In this document: one piece after another, positions 26,200-34,280 of the stretch
Layout of the letters: every line of letters starts with the position of its first letter
Numbering within the stretch: the stretch's first letter is position 1
Assembly (NCBI GenBank): GCA_965366365.1
Contig: CBDUEV010000006.1
Span: 1 to 64,000, forward strand
DNA length: 64,000 nucleotides
Direction: 5' to 3'
Origin: CBDUEV01 sp965366365
GTDB lineage: Bacteria; Actinomycetota; Acidimicrobiia; Spongiisociales; JAENVV01
Notes under the pieces: generated by a model
What the model saw: the letters and a program-made list of their open reading frames with translations, nothing else
Told to the model about the DNA's origin: nothing
Database searches by the model: none
Position numbers and translations under genes: made by a program

Positions 26200-27984
26200 T
26201 CAGAACGAAACGGTCGCCAGATTCGAACAGATTGTCGTGCTCTGTTCGCAAACCTGGTACTCGAAGGTTCCGCTCGTGGCGTCGATCCGGTCCGAGTGGG
26301 AGCCGTCATTGCGAGTGGTGGAGACGAGTTGGCTGTCCCGGTAGACGTCGACCCTCGCCCCCGAGGCACCCGTCCACGTCAGGTCTGCCCTGACCCGATT
26401 CCGCAGAGCCGTTCCCGCGACGCTCAGGGTGATGGCCGGGCCGTCGCCGACGGTCACCGAGACGGTGTCCGTGCTGGTATTCCCACCAGAGTCGGTCACG
26501 GACGCCGAGATCACGTGGGTGCCGTCGCTCAAGGTCGCCGAGAAGCTCCCCCCGGAGCCGATGGCCCCGTCGAGATCGGACGTCCACGACAGGTCGGCCG
26601 TCAGGTCTCCGTCCTCGGGGTCGGAGGCCGTACCGGTGAACGAGACCGACGCCCCGGAGGGGAAGGTGGACCCATCGTCCGGCGCAGAGATGGAGAGGCT
26701 GGGATCGAGGTCGGAGCCGCCCCCCGTGGCAATCAGGGTGGGGATGAAGCCACCGGCATCCAGGAGACGCTCCTTGACGCCGTCGCCGGAGTTGTCGGTC
26801 CAGTCCAGATTCCCGGCGTTCACGACGTCGTCGTAGAGCTGGAACACGTCGGAGGAATCATTCGGATTGTCGGCGCTGGCGAGCAGCGCCAGGGCCCCCG
26901 CCACGTGGGGCGAAGCCATCGAGGTACCGCTGATCGTTCCCACCGATCCGAGCTGGACCGGGTAGGTGGAGAGGATGCAGGTGCCGGGAGCGGCGATGCC
27001 AACCACGGAGCCGTAGTTCGAGTAATCGGCCAGGGTGTCGTCAGCTCCGGTCCAGCAGTTCGACGAACCGGCTCCGCCTGGCAGACCGTCGAAGTCGGTG
27101 AGGGCGCTCACCGTGAGGGTGTTGTCGAAGGAGGCCGGGCTGTAAAACCCCGCATCCGAGGAGTCGTTGCCTGCCGCCACGGCAAAGGCCACTCCCGCTT
27201 CCACGGCGCCCTGGATCGCGTCGTACTCCGCCTGGTCGAAGCCGAAGCCACCCAGGCTCATGTTGGCCACCTCGATCGTGTCGGCATTGGCGGCTACCCA
27301 ATCGATGCCGGCCACGATCCCGGCCGTCGTCCCGAAGCCTCGCCGGTTGAGGACTTTGACGGCCCAGATTCGGGCACCGGGAGCAACTCCAACCACGTAG
27401 GCGTCGTTGTCGATGGCTCCGATGGTGCCGGCCACGTGCGTTCCGTGATAGTGGTCGTCATCGCCTCCTGTGGAGCATGTCCCGCGCAAGCAGCTGACGC
27501 CGCCCGCCACGTTGAGGTCAGGGTGGTCGAGGTCGACTCCGGTGTCGATCACAGCCACGTCCACATCGACCCGAAAATCGTCCAAGCCGTCGATATCGAT
27601 ATTGGAGTTGGTGTCGGCGAAGATCCGTCTGATTCCTGTCGGCTCGTCCTGCGCCGAGATGCTGTGCACCCGGTCCTCCTGGACGTACGCCACACCCGGC
27701 TGGCGGGCGAGTGCGGCGGCCTGCGTGGCTGACAAGGCCATCGAGAATCCGCGCAGGGCGTGCTGGTAGACGAAGCCGACTTCACCGTCGAAGCTCTCTG
27801 AGGCGTCGGCGGCAACGGCTGCCACCGACTGCGCCCCGGCCAACGCAGCTACTCCCGAACCGTCGTCGAGTACCACGATATAGGTCTGTTTCTGAGAGTC
27901 GGCGGCGGCCCCGGCCGCGGTGACTCCCGTCAGAACCAGGGCAAGGGTCAACAATCCGAAGGTTGCTCTACCAATCAACACCAC
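26200..27984 (-). CDS. Secreted subtilisin-like serine protease (S8)
   Basis: Encodes 594 aa. Signal peptide (about 1-28), inhibitor-I9-type propeptide (YIVVLDDG ... GVAYVQEDRV), then a subtilase domain with catalytic Asp147 (VAVIDTGVD), His180 (HGTHVAGT), oxyanion Asn273 (AAGND) and Ser355 (GTSMASPHVAG). After about 430 there are Ig/PKD-like and fibronectin-like beta domains (residues ~440-594). Start may be GTG 27984 or TTG 27981; GGAG lies 2 and 5 bases upstream, so the TTG has better spacing. An extracellular nutritional or processing protease. Confidence 0.92.
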   Translation of the reverse strand: MVLIGRATFGLLTLALVLTGVTAAGAAADSQKQTYIVVLDDGSGVAALAGAQSVAAVAADASESFDGEVGFVYQHALRGFSMALSATQAAALARQPGVAYVQEDRVHSISAQDEPTGIRRIFADTNSNIDIDGLDDFRVDVDVAVIDTGVDLDHPDLNVAGGVSCLRGTCSTGGDDDHYHGTHVAGTIGAIDNDAYVVGVAPGARIWAVKVLNRRGFGTTAGIVAGIDWVAANADTIEVANMSLGGFGFDQAEYDAIQGAVEAGVAFAVAAGNDSSDAGFYSPASFDNTLTVSALTDFDGLPGGAGSSNCWTGADDTLADYSNYGSVVGIAAPGTCILSTYPVQLGSVGTISGTSMASPHVAGALALLASADNPNDSSDVFQLYDDVVNAGNLDWTDNSGDGVKERLLDAGGFIPTLIATGGGSDLDPSLSISAPDDGSTFPSGASVSFTGTASDPEDGDLTADLSWTSDLDGAIGSGGSFSATLSDGTHVISASVTDSGGNTSTDTVSVTVGDGPAITLSVAGTALRNRVRADLTWTGASGARVDVYRDSQLVSTTRNDGSHSDRIDATSGTFEYQVCEQSTTICSNLATVSF

Positions 27985-28008
27985 TCCAAGTGACTAGTCA
28001 GAAAGGGG

Positions 28009-28037
28009 AGTGTAGTGAGGGGTCTCCGAGGCGCAAG
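28009..28037 (-). promoter_or_regulatory. Candidate subtilase promoter
   Basis: On the minus strand CTTGCG (28032-28037), a 17-bp spacer and TACACT (28009-28014). The expected start lies near 28002, next to a perfect 10-bp palindrome TGACTAGTCA at 27991-28000 that may be an operator. Confidence 0.35.
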
Positions 28038-28050
28038 CGGTTCTCGGGCG

Positions 28051-29421
28051 TCAGCTGCCCGGCTCCTCGAGGGAGGCGGCGATGGAGTCCCTCATCCATC
28101 GCACCTGCCGGCTGACCTCCGCGAAGGACCCACCCCCGGGCGTGATTCGCCGGTGGACCGACTCGCGTGGATCGAGTAGGGCGAGATCCTCGATCTCGAA
28201 ACCACTGCTGACGAGATCCTCCCCAGTGGCGTCTGCGAAGGTCTTTCCTTCTTCGGCCAACGTCTTGATCAGACCACCGACCGTTTCGTGCGCCACCCGA
28301 AAGGCCACACCTCGCTTCACCAGCGCCTCGGCCAGGTCCAGGGCCGTCACCTCGGGACGCGGAGCGGGAGGATGAAAGGAAGCGGACGCCATCATTGCGC
28401 CGAGGGTGTCGAGCGACCCCGCCAAGACGTCGTCCGCATGGAACACCAGTCGCTTGTCCTCCTGGAGGTCGCGGTTGTACGTCAGGGGCAAGCCCTTCTG
28501 CAGGGTCAGTACGGCCGCCACGTCACCGATCACGCCGGCCGCTCGACCGCGGACCAGTTCGGCGACATCCGGATTCTTCTTCTGCGGCATGGCCGACGAG
28601 CCGGTCGTGAACGAATCCGGAAAGGACACCCAGCCGAACTCGGACGTAGCCCAGAGGATCACCTCTTCGGCGAGTCGCGAAAGGTGCGTCATTGCCTGAG
28701 CGCACACGAACACGTACTCGGCGACAAAATCTCGCGAGGCCACGGCGTCCATCGAGTTCACGAAATGCCATCGCCACCCGAGCAGATGCGCCGTGGCGGC
28801 CGGGTCGAGAGGCAAGCTGCTTCCTCCCGAGGCTCCGGCCCCGAGTGGCGACACCTCGATCCGGCCGATCGCCGACCCCATCCGCTCCGCGTCGCGTCGC
28901 AGCATCTCCCCGTAGGCGAGCAGGTGGTGAGCCAGCGGCACGGCCTGGGCCTGTTGAAGATGGGTGTACGACGGAACCACGGTGTCGCCCACCTCCTCTG
29001 CCTTGTCCACCAGATGTGCGGCCATCGTGGCCAGGCGGCGGACCTGCTCTCGACCCGATCGGGACAGGTAGAGCCGAAGGTCCAAGGCGACCTGATCGTT
29101 GCGCGACCGGCCCGTGTGGAGTTTCTTGGCAGGGTCACCGATCATCTCCCCCAATCGGCGCTCGGTAGCCGTATGGACGTCCTCGTCGGTCTCCAAGAAG
29201 ACGAACGTGCCGCGTCGGGCCTCTTCGTAGATCTGTCCGAGCCCCTCGAGGAGCAACCCCGCCTCGCTCTCGGCGAGCAGCTCCTGCTCGGCGAGCATCC
29301 CGACGTGCGCCATCGACCCGCGGACGTCGTCCTCGAGAAGACGCCGGTCCGTGGTGTCCACCGTATACGCCCAGAGCAGCTCGTCGGGGTCGCTGTCGTA
29401 CCCCCCGGACCAGAGCGTCAC
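28051..29421 (-). CDS. argH: Argininosuccinate lyase
   Basis: Encodes 456 aa, normal length. The superfamily signature GSSAMPQKKNPDVAEL holds the catalytic Ser loop; HTGRSRNDQVALDLRL and TYNRDLQEDK are further ArgH hallmarks. It splits argininosuccinate to arginine and fumarate, the last step of the pathway. The start overlaps the argG stop by 4 bp, so both are translated together. Last gene of the argR-argG-argH unit. Confidence 0.96.
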   Translation of the reverse strand: MTLWSGGYDSDPDELLWAYTVDTTDRRLLEDDVRGSMAHVGMLAEQELLAESEAGLLLEGLGQIYEEARRGTFVFLETDEDVHTATERRLGEMIGDPAKKLHTGRSRNDQVALDLRLYLSRSGREQVRRLATMAAHLVDKAEEVGDTVVPSYTHLQQAQAVPLAHHLLAYGEMLRRDAERMGSAIGRIEVSPLGAGASGGSSLPLDPAATAHLLGWRWHFVNSMDAVASRDFVAEYVFVCAQAMTHLSRLAEEVILWATSEFGWVSFPDSFTTGSSAMPQKKNPDVAELVRGRAAGVIGDVAAVLTLQKGLPLTYNRDLQEDKRLVFHADDVLAGSLDTLGAMMASASFHPPAPRPEVTALDLAEALVKRGVAFRVAHETVGGLIKTLAEEGKTFADATGEDLVSSGFEIEDLALLDPRESVHRRITPGGGSFAEVSRQVRWMRDSIAASLEEPGS

Positions 29422-30623
29422 TCCCCTTCTCCGAGGCGAGCTTCCGCGGTACGCCGGAGACGAAGGGCGTTGAGTCGAATGAAGCCCGCCGCGTCAGCCT
29501 GGTCGTAGACGTCGTCGGCCTCGAACGTCACCGTGGCGTGGTCGTACAGCGCGTAGTCGGATCGGCGCCCCTCGACGTAGACGCCACCTTTGTAGAGCCT
29601 GAGTCGCGCTTCGCCGCTCACCCGGTCCTGGGTGGTATCCATGAAGGCCTGCAGGGCCTCTCGCTCCGGAGAGAACCAGAAACCGTTGTAGACCATCTCG
29701 GCGTACTTCGGGATGAGCTCGTCGCGTAGGTGGGCCACTTCGCGATCGAGCGTCAGTGACTCCACGGCCCGGTGAGCGTGGTGGAGTATGGTTCCGCCCG
29801 GCGTCTCGTAGACACCCCGGCTCTTCATCCCCACGAAGCGGTTCTCGACGATATCGATCCGCCCCACTCCGTGACGTCCCCCGAGGGTGTTCAGCTTGGC
29901 CAGGAGAGCGGCGGGGGCGAGCTCTTCCCCGTTCACCGCGATCGGATCGCCCTTCTCGTAGTGAATCGTGACGATCTCCGCCAGGTCAGGCGCCGTCTCG
30001 GGATCCGCCGTCATCTTGAACATGCCGTCGGGAGGGCTCACCCACGGGTCCTCCAACACCCCGCCTTCGTAGCTGATATGCAGCAGGTTGGCGTCCATCG
30101 AGTACGGCTTCTCCTTCGTCACCGGTACCGGTATGCCTCGCTGCTCGGCGTACGCCACACAATCAGCCCTGCCTTTGAGGTCCCACTCCCGCCACGGTGC
30201 GATCACCTGAATATCGGGTTTCAGCGCATAGGCGGACACCTCGAAACGGACTTGGTCGTTCCCCTTGCCGGTGGCCCCATGGGCGATGGCGTCGGCACCG
30301 GTCCTCTCGGCCGCCCTCACCAAACCCTTGGCGATGACTGGCCGCGCCAACGAGGTGCCCAAGAGGTAATAGCCCTCATAGACGGCGTTCGCTCGGAGGG
30401 CCGGGAAGACGTAGTCGGTGACGAACTCCTCGGTCAGATCCTCGGCGATCGCCTCCACCGCTCCGGTGGCGATGGCCTTCACCTTGGCCTCCTCGACTTC
30501 CTCCCCTTGCCCGACGTCGGCCGTGTACGCCACGACTTCGACGTCATACTCCTCCATGAGCCAGGTGAGAATGACTGACGTGTCCAGCCCACCCGAGTAG
30601 GCGAGTACCACCTTCTTCATCAT
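29418..30623 (-). CDS. argG: Argininosuccinate synthase
   Basis: Encodes 401 aa. N-terminal PP-loop AYSGGLDTSV binds ATP; ATGKGNDQVRFE and YSMDANLLHISYEGG are family signatures. It joins citrulline and aspartate. Two Met codons follow each other (30623 and 30620); the first overlaps the argR stop as ATGA, the second as TGATG. Whichever is used, translation is coupled to argR. Confidence 0.96.
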   Translation of the reverse strand: MMKKVVLAYSGGLDTSVILTWLMEEYDVEVVAYTADVGQGEEVEEAKVKAIATGAVEAIAEDLTEEFVTDYVFPALRANAVYEGYYLLGTSLARPVIAKGLVRAAERTGADAIAHGATGKGNDQVRFEVSAYALKPDIQVIAPWREWDLKGRADCVAYAEQRGIPVPVTKEKPYSMDANLLHISYEGGVLEDPWVSPPDGMFKMTADPETAPDLAEIVTIHYEKGDPIAVNGEELAPAALLAKLNTLGGRHGVGRIDIVENRFVGMKSRGVYETPGGTILHHAHRAVESLTLDREVAHLRDELIPKYAEMVYNGFWFSPEREALQAFMDTTQDRVSGEARLRLYKGGVYVEGRRSDYALYDHATVTFEADDVYDQADAAGFIRLNALRLRRTAEARLGEGE

Positions 30624-31078
30624 CCTGCTCCGATCCTTTCCAGGGTTTCTGCCACGGTTCGGCCACCGACGCCCTGTGCGGCGATGACCATGAGCGTGTT
30701 GTCTCCGGCGATCGTGCCCAAGACGCCTTCCAGGGGCGCCGAGTCGATAGCCGCCGCCACCACGTGGGCCGCGCCATCGCCGGTCTTGATCACGACGAGG
30801 TTGGCGGTGGGCACGATGGACTCGGCAAACTCGGTCAGCGCCCGGGCCAGGCCGGAGAACGCTTCCCCGGAGGGAAGGACCTCGTCCGGAAGCACGTAGC
30901 GCGATCGCCCGTCGATGCGCGACTTGATCGCTCCCAGGGCATGGAGGTCCCGCGACACGGTTGCCTGGGTGACGTCATAGTGCGCGGCGCGCAACAGGTC
31001 CACCAGGTCGCCTTGGCTGGACACCTGTTGCTCCTCGAGGAGCCTCCGAACCAGCCGTCGCCGTGCCGCGGTATTCAT
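30620..31078 (-). CDS. argR: Arginine repressor
   Basis: Encodes 152 aa. N-terminal winged helix with TQATVSRDLHALGA as recognition segment; C-terminal oligomerisation and arginine-binding domain with GTIAGDNTLMVI. It represses arg genes when arginine is plentiful. It starts a transcription unit of its own: a near-consensus promoter ends 8 nt before the ATG. That unit continues into argG and argH. Confidence 0.95.
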   Translation of the reverse strand: MNTAARRRLVRRLLEEQQVSSQGDLVDLLRAAHYDVTQATVSRDLHALGAIKSRIDGRSRYVLPDEVLPSGEAFSGLARALTEFAESIVPTANLVVIKTGDGAAHVVAAAIDSAPLEGVLGTIAGDNTLMVIAAQGVGGRTVAETLERIGAG

Positions 31079-31086
31079 AGCGCATG

Positions 31087-31115
31087 ACTATACGGATAGC
31101 CGCATAATCATGCAA
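31087..31115 (-). promoter_or_regulatory. argR promoter with overlapping ARG-box-like sequence
   Basis: Minus strand TTGCAT (31110-31115), 17-bp spacer, TATAGT (31087-31092), then 8 nt to the argR ATG. The spacer and flanks contain GCATGATTATGC and CCGTATAGTCATGC, half-site patterns like the ARG boxes of other bacteria, so ArgR autoregulation is likely. The transcript would have a leader of 0-2 nt. Confidence 0.65.
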
Positions 31116-31153
31116 GATGAGGTTCCGGGGTCGGTCGGTGGACGAGAGACCGT

Positions 31154-32047
31154 TCAGCCGGTGACCATCGTGCCGATCCCCTCCGGAGTGAAGATCTCCA
31201 GAAGGAGAGAATGCTGGACACGACCGTCGAGGATGTGCACCTGCCCGACACCGGAGCGTAAGGCTCGCACACACGACTCCAGCTTGGGGAGCATTCCGGC
31301 CGAGACCGATCCGGACCGAACCATCTCGTCGAGGTCGCCGGCCGTCACCCGGGCAATGAGACTGTCCTGGTCTCCCAGGTCCCGGTACAAGCCCTCCACG
31401 TCGGTCAGATAGACGAGCTTGGCGGCACCGAGGGCGGTCGCCAGCGCCTCGGCGGCCGTATCGGCGTTGACGTTGTACACCTCGCCGTCCAGGCCCCTGG
31501 CAAGAGGGGCGACCACGGGCACGATCCCCCTTTCCAGCATCCCATGGATCAGGTTGGGGTCCGTTCTCTCGATCTCGCCGACGAAGCCGAGTCGCTCATC
31601 CTTGGCGGTGGCGGTGAAGAGGCCGCCATCGATGCCCGTGACCCCGGCGGCGGTGGCGCCGTGGCCGGACAACAGGCGAACGATGTCGGGGTTGATCTCC
31701 CCGGCCAGCACCGACTGCACGACCCGGATCGTCTCTGCGTCGGTGACTCTCAGGCCTTCGACCCAGCTCGGCTCGACGCCGGCTTGACCCATGGCGCGGG
31801 TGATGTGGGGACCGCCTCCGTGGACGACCACCGGGTGAATACCGACCAAGTTGAGCAGCGCGACATCGCCGGCAAAGGTGTTGCGCAGCGCTTCGTCGGT
31901 CATGGCCGAACCGCCGTATTTGACGACCACCACCTTGTCCTTGAACGAGCGGATGTAGGGCATCGCCTCCATGAGGATCTTCGCTTTGCCCATCGTTGAG
32001 GCAATGCGGCCCTTCCTGGCCGAGGGACTGGTGTGGCCGGTGCTCAT
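31154..32047 (-). CDS. argB: Acetylglutamate kinase
   Basis: Encodes 297 aa. Amino-acid-kinase fold signatures VVVKYGGSAM, VVVHGGGPHI and YNVNADTAAEALA are present. It phosphorylates N-acetylglutamate, step two of the pathway and commonly the arginine-inhibited one. The start overlaps the argJ stop (ATGA). It ends 75 bp before the argR start, a gap filled by the argR promoter, so argCJB and argRGH are probably separate but adjacent units. Confidence 0.95.
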   Translation of the reverse strand: MSTGHTSPSARKGRIASTMGKAKILMEAMPYIRSFKDKVVVVKYGGSAMTDEALRNTFAGDVALLNLVGIHPVVVHGGGPHITRAMGQAGVEPSWVEGLRVTDAETIRVVQSVLAGEINPDIVRLLSGHGATAAGVTGIDGGLFTATAKDERLGFVGEIERTDPNLIHGMLERGIVPVVAPLARGLDGEVYNVNADTAAEALATALGAAKLVYLTDVEGLYRDLGDQDSLIARVTAGDLDEMVRSGSVSAGMLPKLESCVRALRSGVGQVHILDGRVQHSLLLEIFTPEGIGTMVTG

Positions 32048-33195
32048 GATGGTTCTCCGTTGAAGATGACGTACGAGGGGGTGAGGTCGGTGGTCACAAC
32101 CGTGCCGTGTCCGGGGCCATCACCCACCGAGATGTGGACATCCAGTGGGCCCTCTTTCATGAGGGCCCGCAACGCGACGCCGTCGAAGTGGACTGCCGAC
32201 CCGGCTGAGGCAACCGGCACTCCCTGGTAGCTCACCGCCACCGCGGCAGGGTCGATGCTCACACCGGCCACGCCGAGTGCCCCGTAGATCCTCCCCCAGT
32301 TGGGGTCGCCTCCGTAGAACGAAGCGCGCACCAACACCGAATCGGCCACCGCCATGCCCAGACGCCGTGCATCGGCATCGGATTCCGCGCCGCTGATGGT
32401 CAGCGTCACGACTCGCGAGGCGCCCTCGGCGTCTTCCGCCATGGCAGAGGCGAGGCGGCGGCAGACGGCTAGGACCGCACCGGCGAATTCCTCACGAGCC
32501 GGTTCGATCTCGCTGGCTCCGGAAGCCATGATCACCACCGTGTCGTTGGTCGATTGACATCCGTCGATGTTGAGACTGTTGAAGGTGGGGGCGACGGCGT
32601 CGGCGAGCACCTCGCTGAGCGTCTCAGCATCGACTCGCGCGTCGGTGGTCAGTACCGCCAGCATGGTGGCCATGTCCGGCCGGATCATGCCTGCGCCTTT
32701 GGCCATGCCGCCGATCACCCATCCATCGCCGGCATCGGTCGCCTGTTTCGGTACGGAGTCAGTGGTCAAGATCGCTTCGGCGGCCGCATGCCCGTCGGAG
32801 CCGAGTGCGGCAACCAGCTCCGGAATTCGGCTCGGCAGGCGGTCCGGCAGCTGTGGGCCGATCGGGCCCGTCGAGCAAACCGCCACCTCCGAGACCGGCC
32901 GACCGATGGCGCCGGCCACGGCCTCGGCCATCGCCCGCGCAGCGGCCGCTCCCTGCTCTCCTGTCCCGGCATTGGCGCAGCCGGAGTTCAACACCACCGC
33001 AGCCAGTCTCCCCCCTGCGACGTGGGCCCTGCTGAGCGATACGGGGGCCGCTTCGGTGGCCGACCGGGTGAAAACCGCCGCAGCCGGGACCGGCCCGGAC
33101 TCCGACACCACCAGGGCGAGATCGAGCTGTCCGTCGGACTTGATGCCCGCCGCCATGCCACCAGCCCGGAATCCCCGGGCGGCGGTGACGCTCAC
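32044..33195 (-). CDS. argJ: Bifunctional ornithine acetyltransferase / N-acetylglutamate synthase
   Basis: Encodes 383 aa from a GTG at 33195 that overlaps the argC stop (GTGA); MSVTAARGFRAGG then aligns with the usual ArgJ N-terminus. The self-cleavage site is KGAGMIRPDMATML, with Thr177 as the nucleophile of the beta chain. CSTGPIG and VLNSGCANA are conserved. It recycles acetyl groups from acetylornithine to glutamate, which explains the absence of argE. Confidence 0.95.
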   Translation of the reverse strand: MSVTAARGFRAGGMAAGIKSDGQLDLALVVSESGPVPAAAVFTRSATEAAPVSLSRAHVAGGRLAAVVLNSGCANAGTGEQGAAAARAMAEAVAGAIGRPVSEVAVCSTGPIGPQLPDRLPSRIPELVAALGSDGHAAAEAILTTDSVPKQATDAGDGWVIGGMAKGAGMIRPDMATMLAVLTTDARVDAETLSEVLADAVAPTFNSLNIDGCQSTNDTVVIMASGASEIEPAREEFAGAVLAVCRRLASAMAEDAEGASRVVTLTISGAESDADARRLGMAVADSVLVRASFYGGDPNWGRIYGALGVAGVSIDPAAVAVSYQGVPVASAGSAVHFDGVALRALMKEGPLDVHISVGDGPGHGTVVTTDLTPSYVIFNGEPS

Positions 33196-34226
33196 GGCAT
33201 CCACCCGGCGACGGGAAGGCCAGAGCCTTCGGGAAGCTCCATCATCAGGTTGGCTGCCTGGATGGCCTGGCCGGCCGCACCCTTGATCAGGTTGTCGATC
33301 GCCGAGAGCACGACCGCCGTGCCGGTCGAGGGATCGAGAAACGCCGACACCAGCGCTCGATTGGAGCCCACCACCCACCGGGTTTGCGGAGCATCTTCCA
33401 CTATCTCGACAAAGGGCGCCTCTGCGTATGCGTCGCGCAGCACGGCGGTGAGGTCGGCCTGGGTGACGCCGGGCTTGGCCGCCGCCGTGGACGTGGCGGC
33501 GATCCCCCTGAGCATCGGCACCAGATGTGGCGTGAAGGTGACGGGAACGCGCTCGATGCCCGCATACCTCTCCAACACCATTTCGATCTCCGGCCGGTGG
33601 CGATGCTTCGTGACACCGTAGGCCCGCACGCCCTCGTCCACGGCGCCGAAAAGGAGGTCTTCGCGCACTGCCCGCCCCGCCCCGGACGTCCCCGACACGG
33701 CGTTGACGACGATTCCGTCGGCTTCCACCGCTCCGGCTGCCAGGAGCGGCGCCAGGCCAAGGACGGCGGCGGTCGGGTAACACCCCGGCGAGGCGACGCG
33801 GGCCGCCCCGGTCAGCTCCGACGCGAACAACTCCGGTTGTCCATAGACCCAGGAGGAGAGTTCGCCGGGCAGCGGGTGATCCGACCCGTAGGCACTCAGG
33901 TAGCGCTCAGGGGTGTCCATCCTGAAGTCGCTCCCCAGGTCCACCACCTTGGCTCCTCCGTCGGCGAGGGCATGGGCGAGTTGCGCCGAGGCGCCGTGCG
34001 GCAGCGCCAGGAAGGCGAGGTCGCATGCGCCGGCGACGGCAACATCGTGCAACTCGAGGAGACGGTCCCCACCACCGAGGTGGGGATGCACCTCGCCGAG
34101 TCGTCGGCCGGCTTGGGAGTGGGCTCCCAGCATCCGAATCTCGAAGTGAGGGTGTTCGTCGAGCAAGCGGACCAGCTCGCCACCGGCGTAGCCGGATGCA
34201 CCGAGGATGGCGACAGAAGCTTTCAT
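33192..34226 (-). CDS. argC: N-acetyl-gamma-glutamyl-phosphate reductase
   Basis: Encodes 344 aa. Rossmann motif ILGASGYAGGELVRLL at the N-terminus; catalytic Cys in VASPGCYPTAAVL; His region GVTKHRHRPE. It reduces acetylglutamyl phosphate to the semialdehyde. First gene of argC-argJ-argB. The ATG at 34226 lies exactly 6 nt after a consensus TATAAT, so the mRNA should be leaderless. Confidence 0.96.
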   Translation of the reverse strand: MKASVAILGASGYAGGELVRLLDEHPHFEIRMLGAHSQAGRRLGEVHPHLGGGDRLLELHDVAVAGACDLAFLALPHGASAQLAHALADGGAKVVDLGSDFRMDTPERYLSAYGSDHPLPGELSSWVYGQPELFASELTGAARVASPGCYPTAAVLGLAPLLAAGAVEADGIVVNAVSGTSGAGRAVREDLLFGAVDEGVRAYGVTKHRHRPEIEMVLERYAGIERVPVTFTPHLVPMLRGIAATSTAAAKPGVTQADLTAVLRDAYAEAPFVEIVEDAPQTRWVVGSNRALVSAFLDPSTGTAVVLSAIDNLIKGAAGQAIQAANLMMELPEGSGLPVAGWMP

Positions 34227-34232
34227 TCGAGC

Positions 34233-34261
34233 ATTATACGAGTATGCGAATAGCGTGCCAA
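34233..34261 (-). promoter_or_regulatory. argC promoter (consensus, leaderless) with ARG-box-like repeat
   Basis: Minus strand TTGGCA (34256-34261), a 17-bp spacer and TATAAT (34233-34238), then 6 nt to the ATG. The sequence GCATACTCGTATAATGC spanning spacer and -10 is an imperfect inverted repeat. It shares CGTATA with the argR promoter, making an ArgR operator over the -10 likely. Confidence 0.7.
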
Positions 34262-34280
34262 ACCGACCTCATCGCCACGA

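Noticed and set aside
26179..27732. Long open frame (about 517 codons) on the plus strand, antisense to the subtilase
   Set aside because: The minus-strand protease has a signal peptide and full catalytic triad. The antisense product is Arg/Gly/Val-rich with no family pattern, as expected from GC-rich codon bias.
28288..29508. Open frame of about 406 codons antisense to argH
   Set aside because: argH is certain and the antisense product has no family features.
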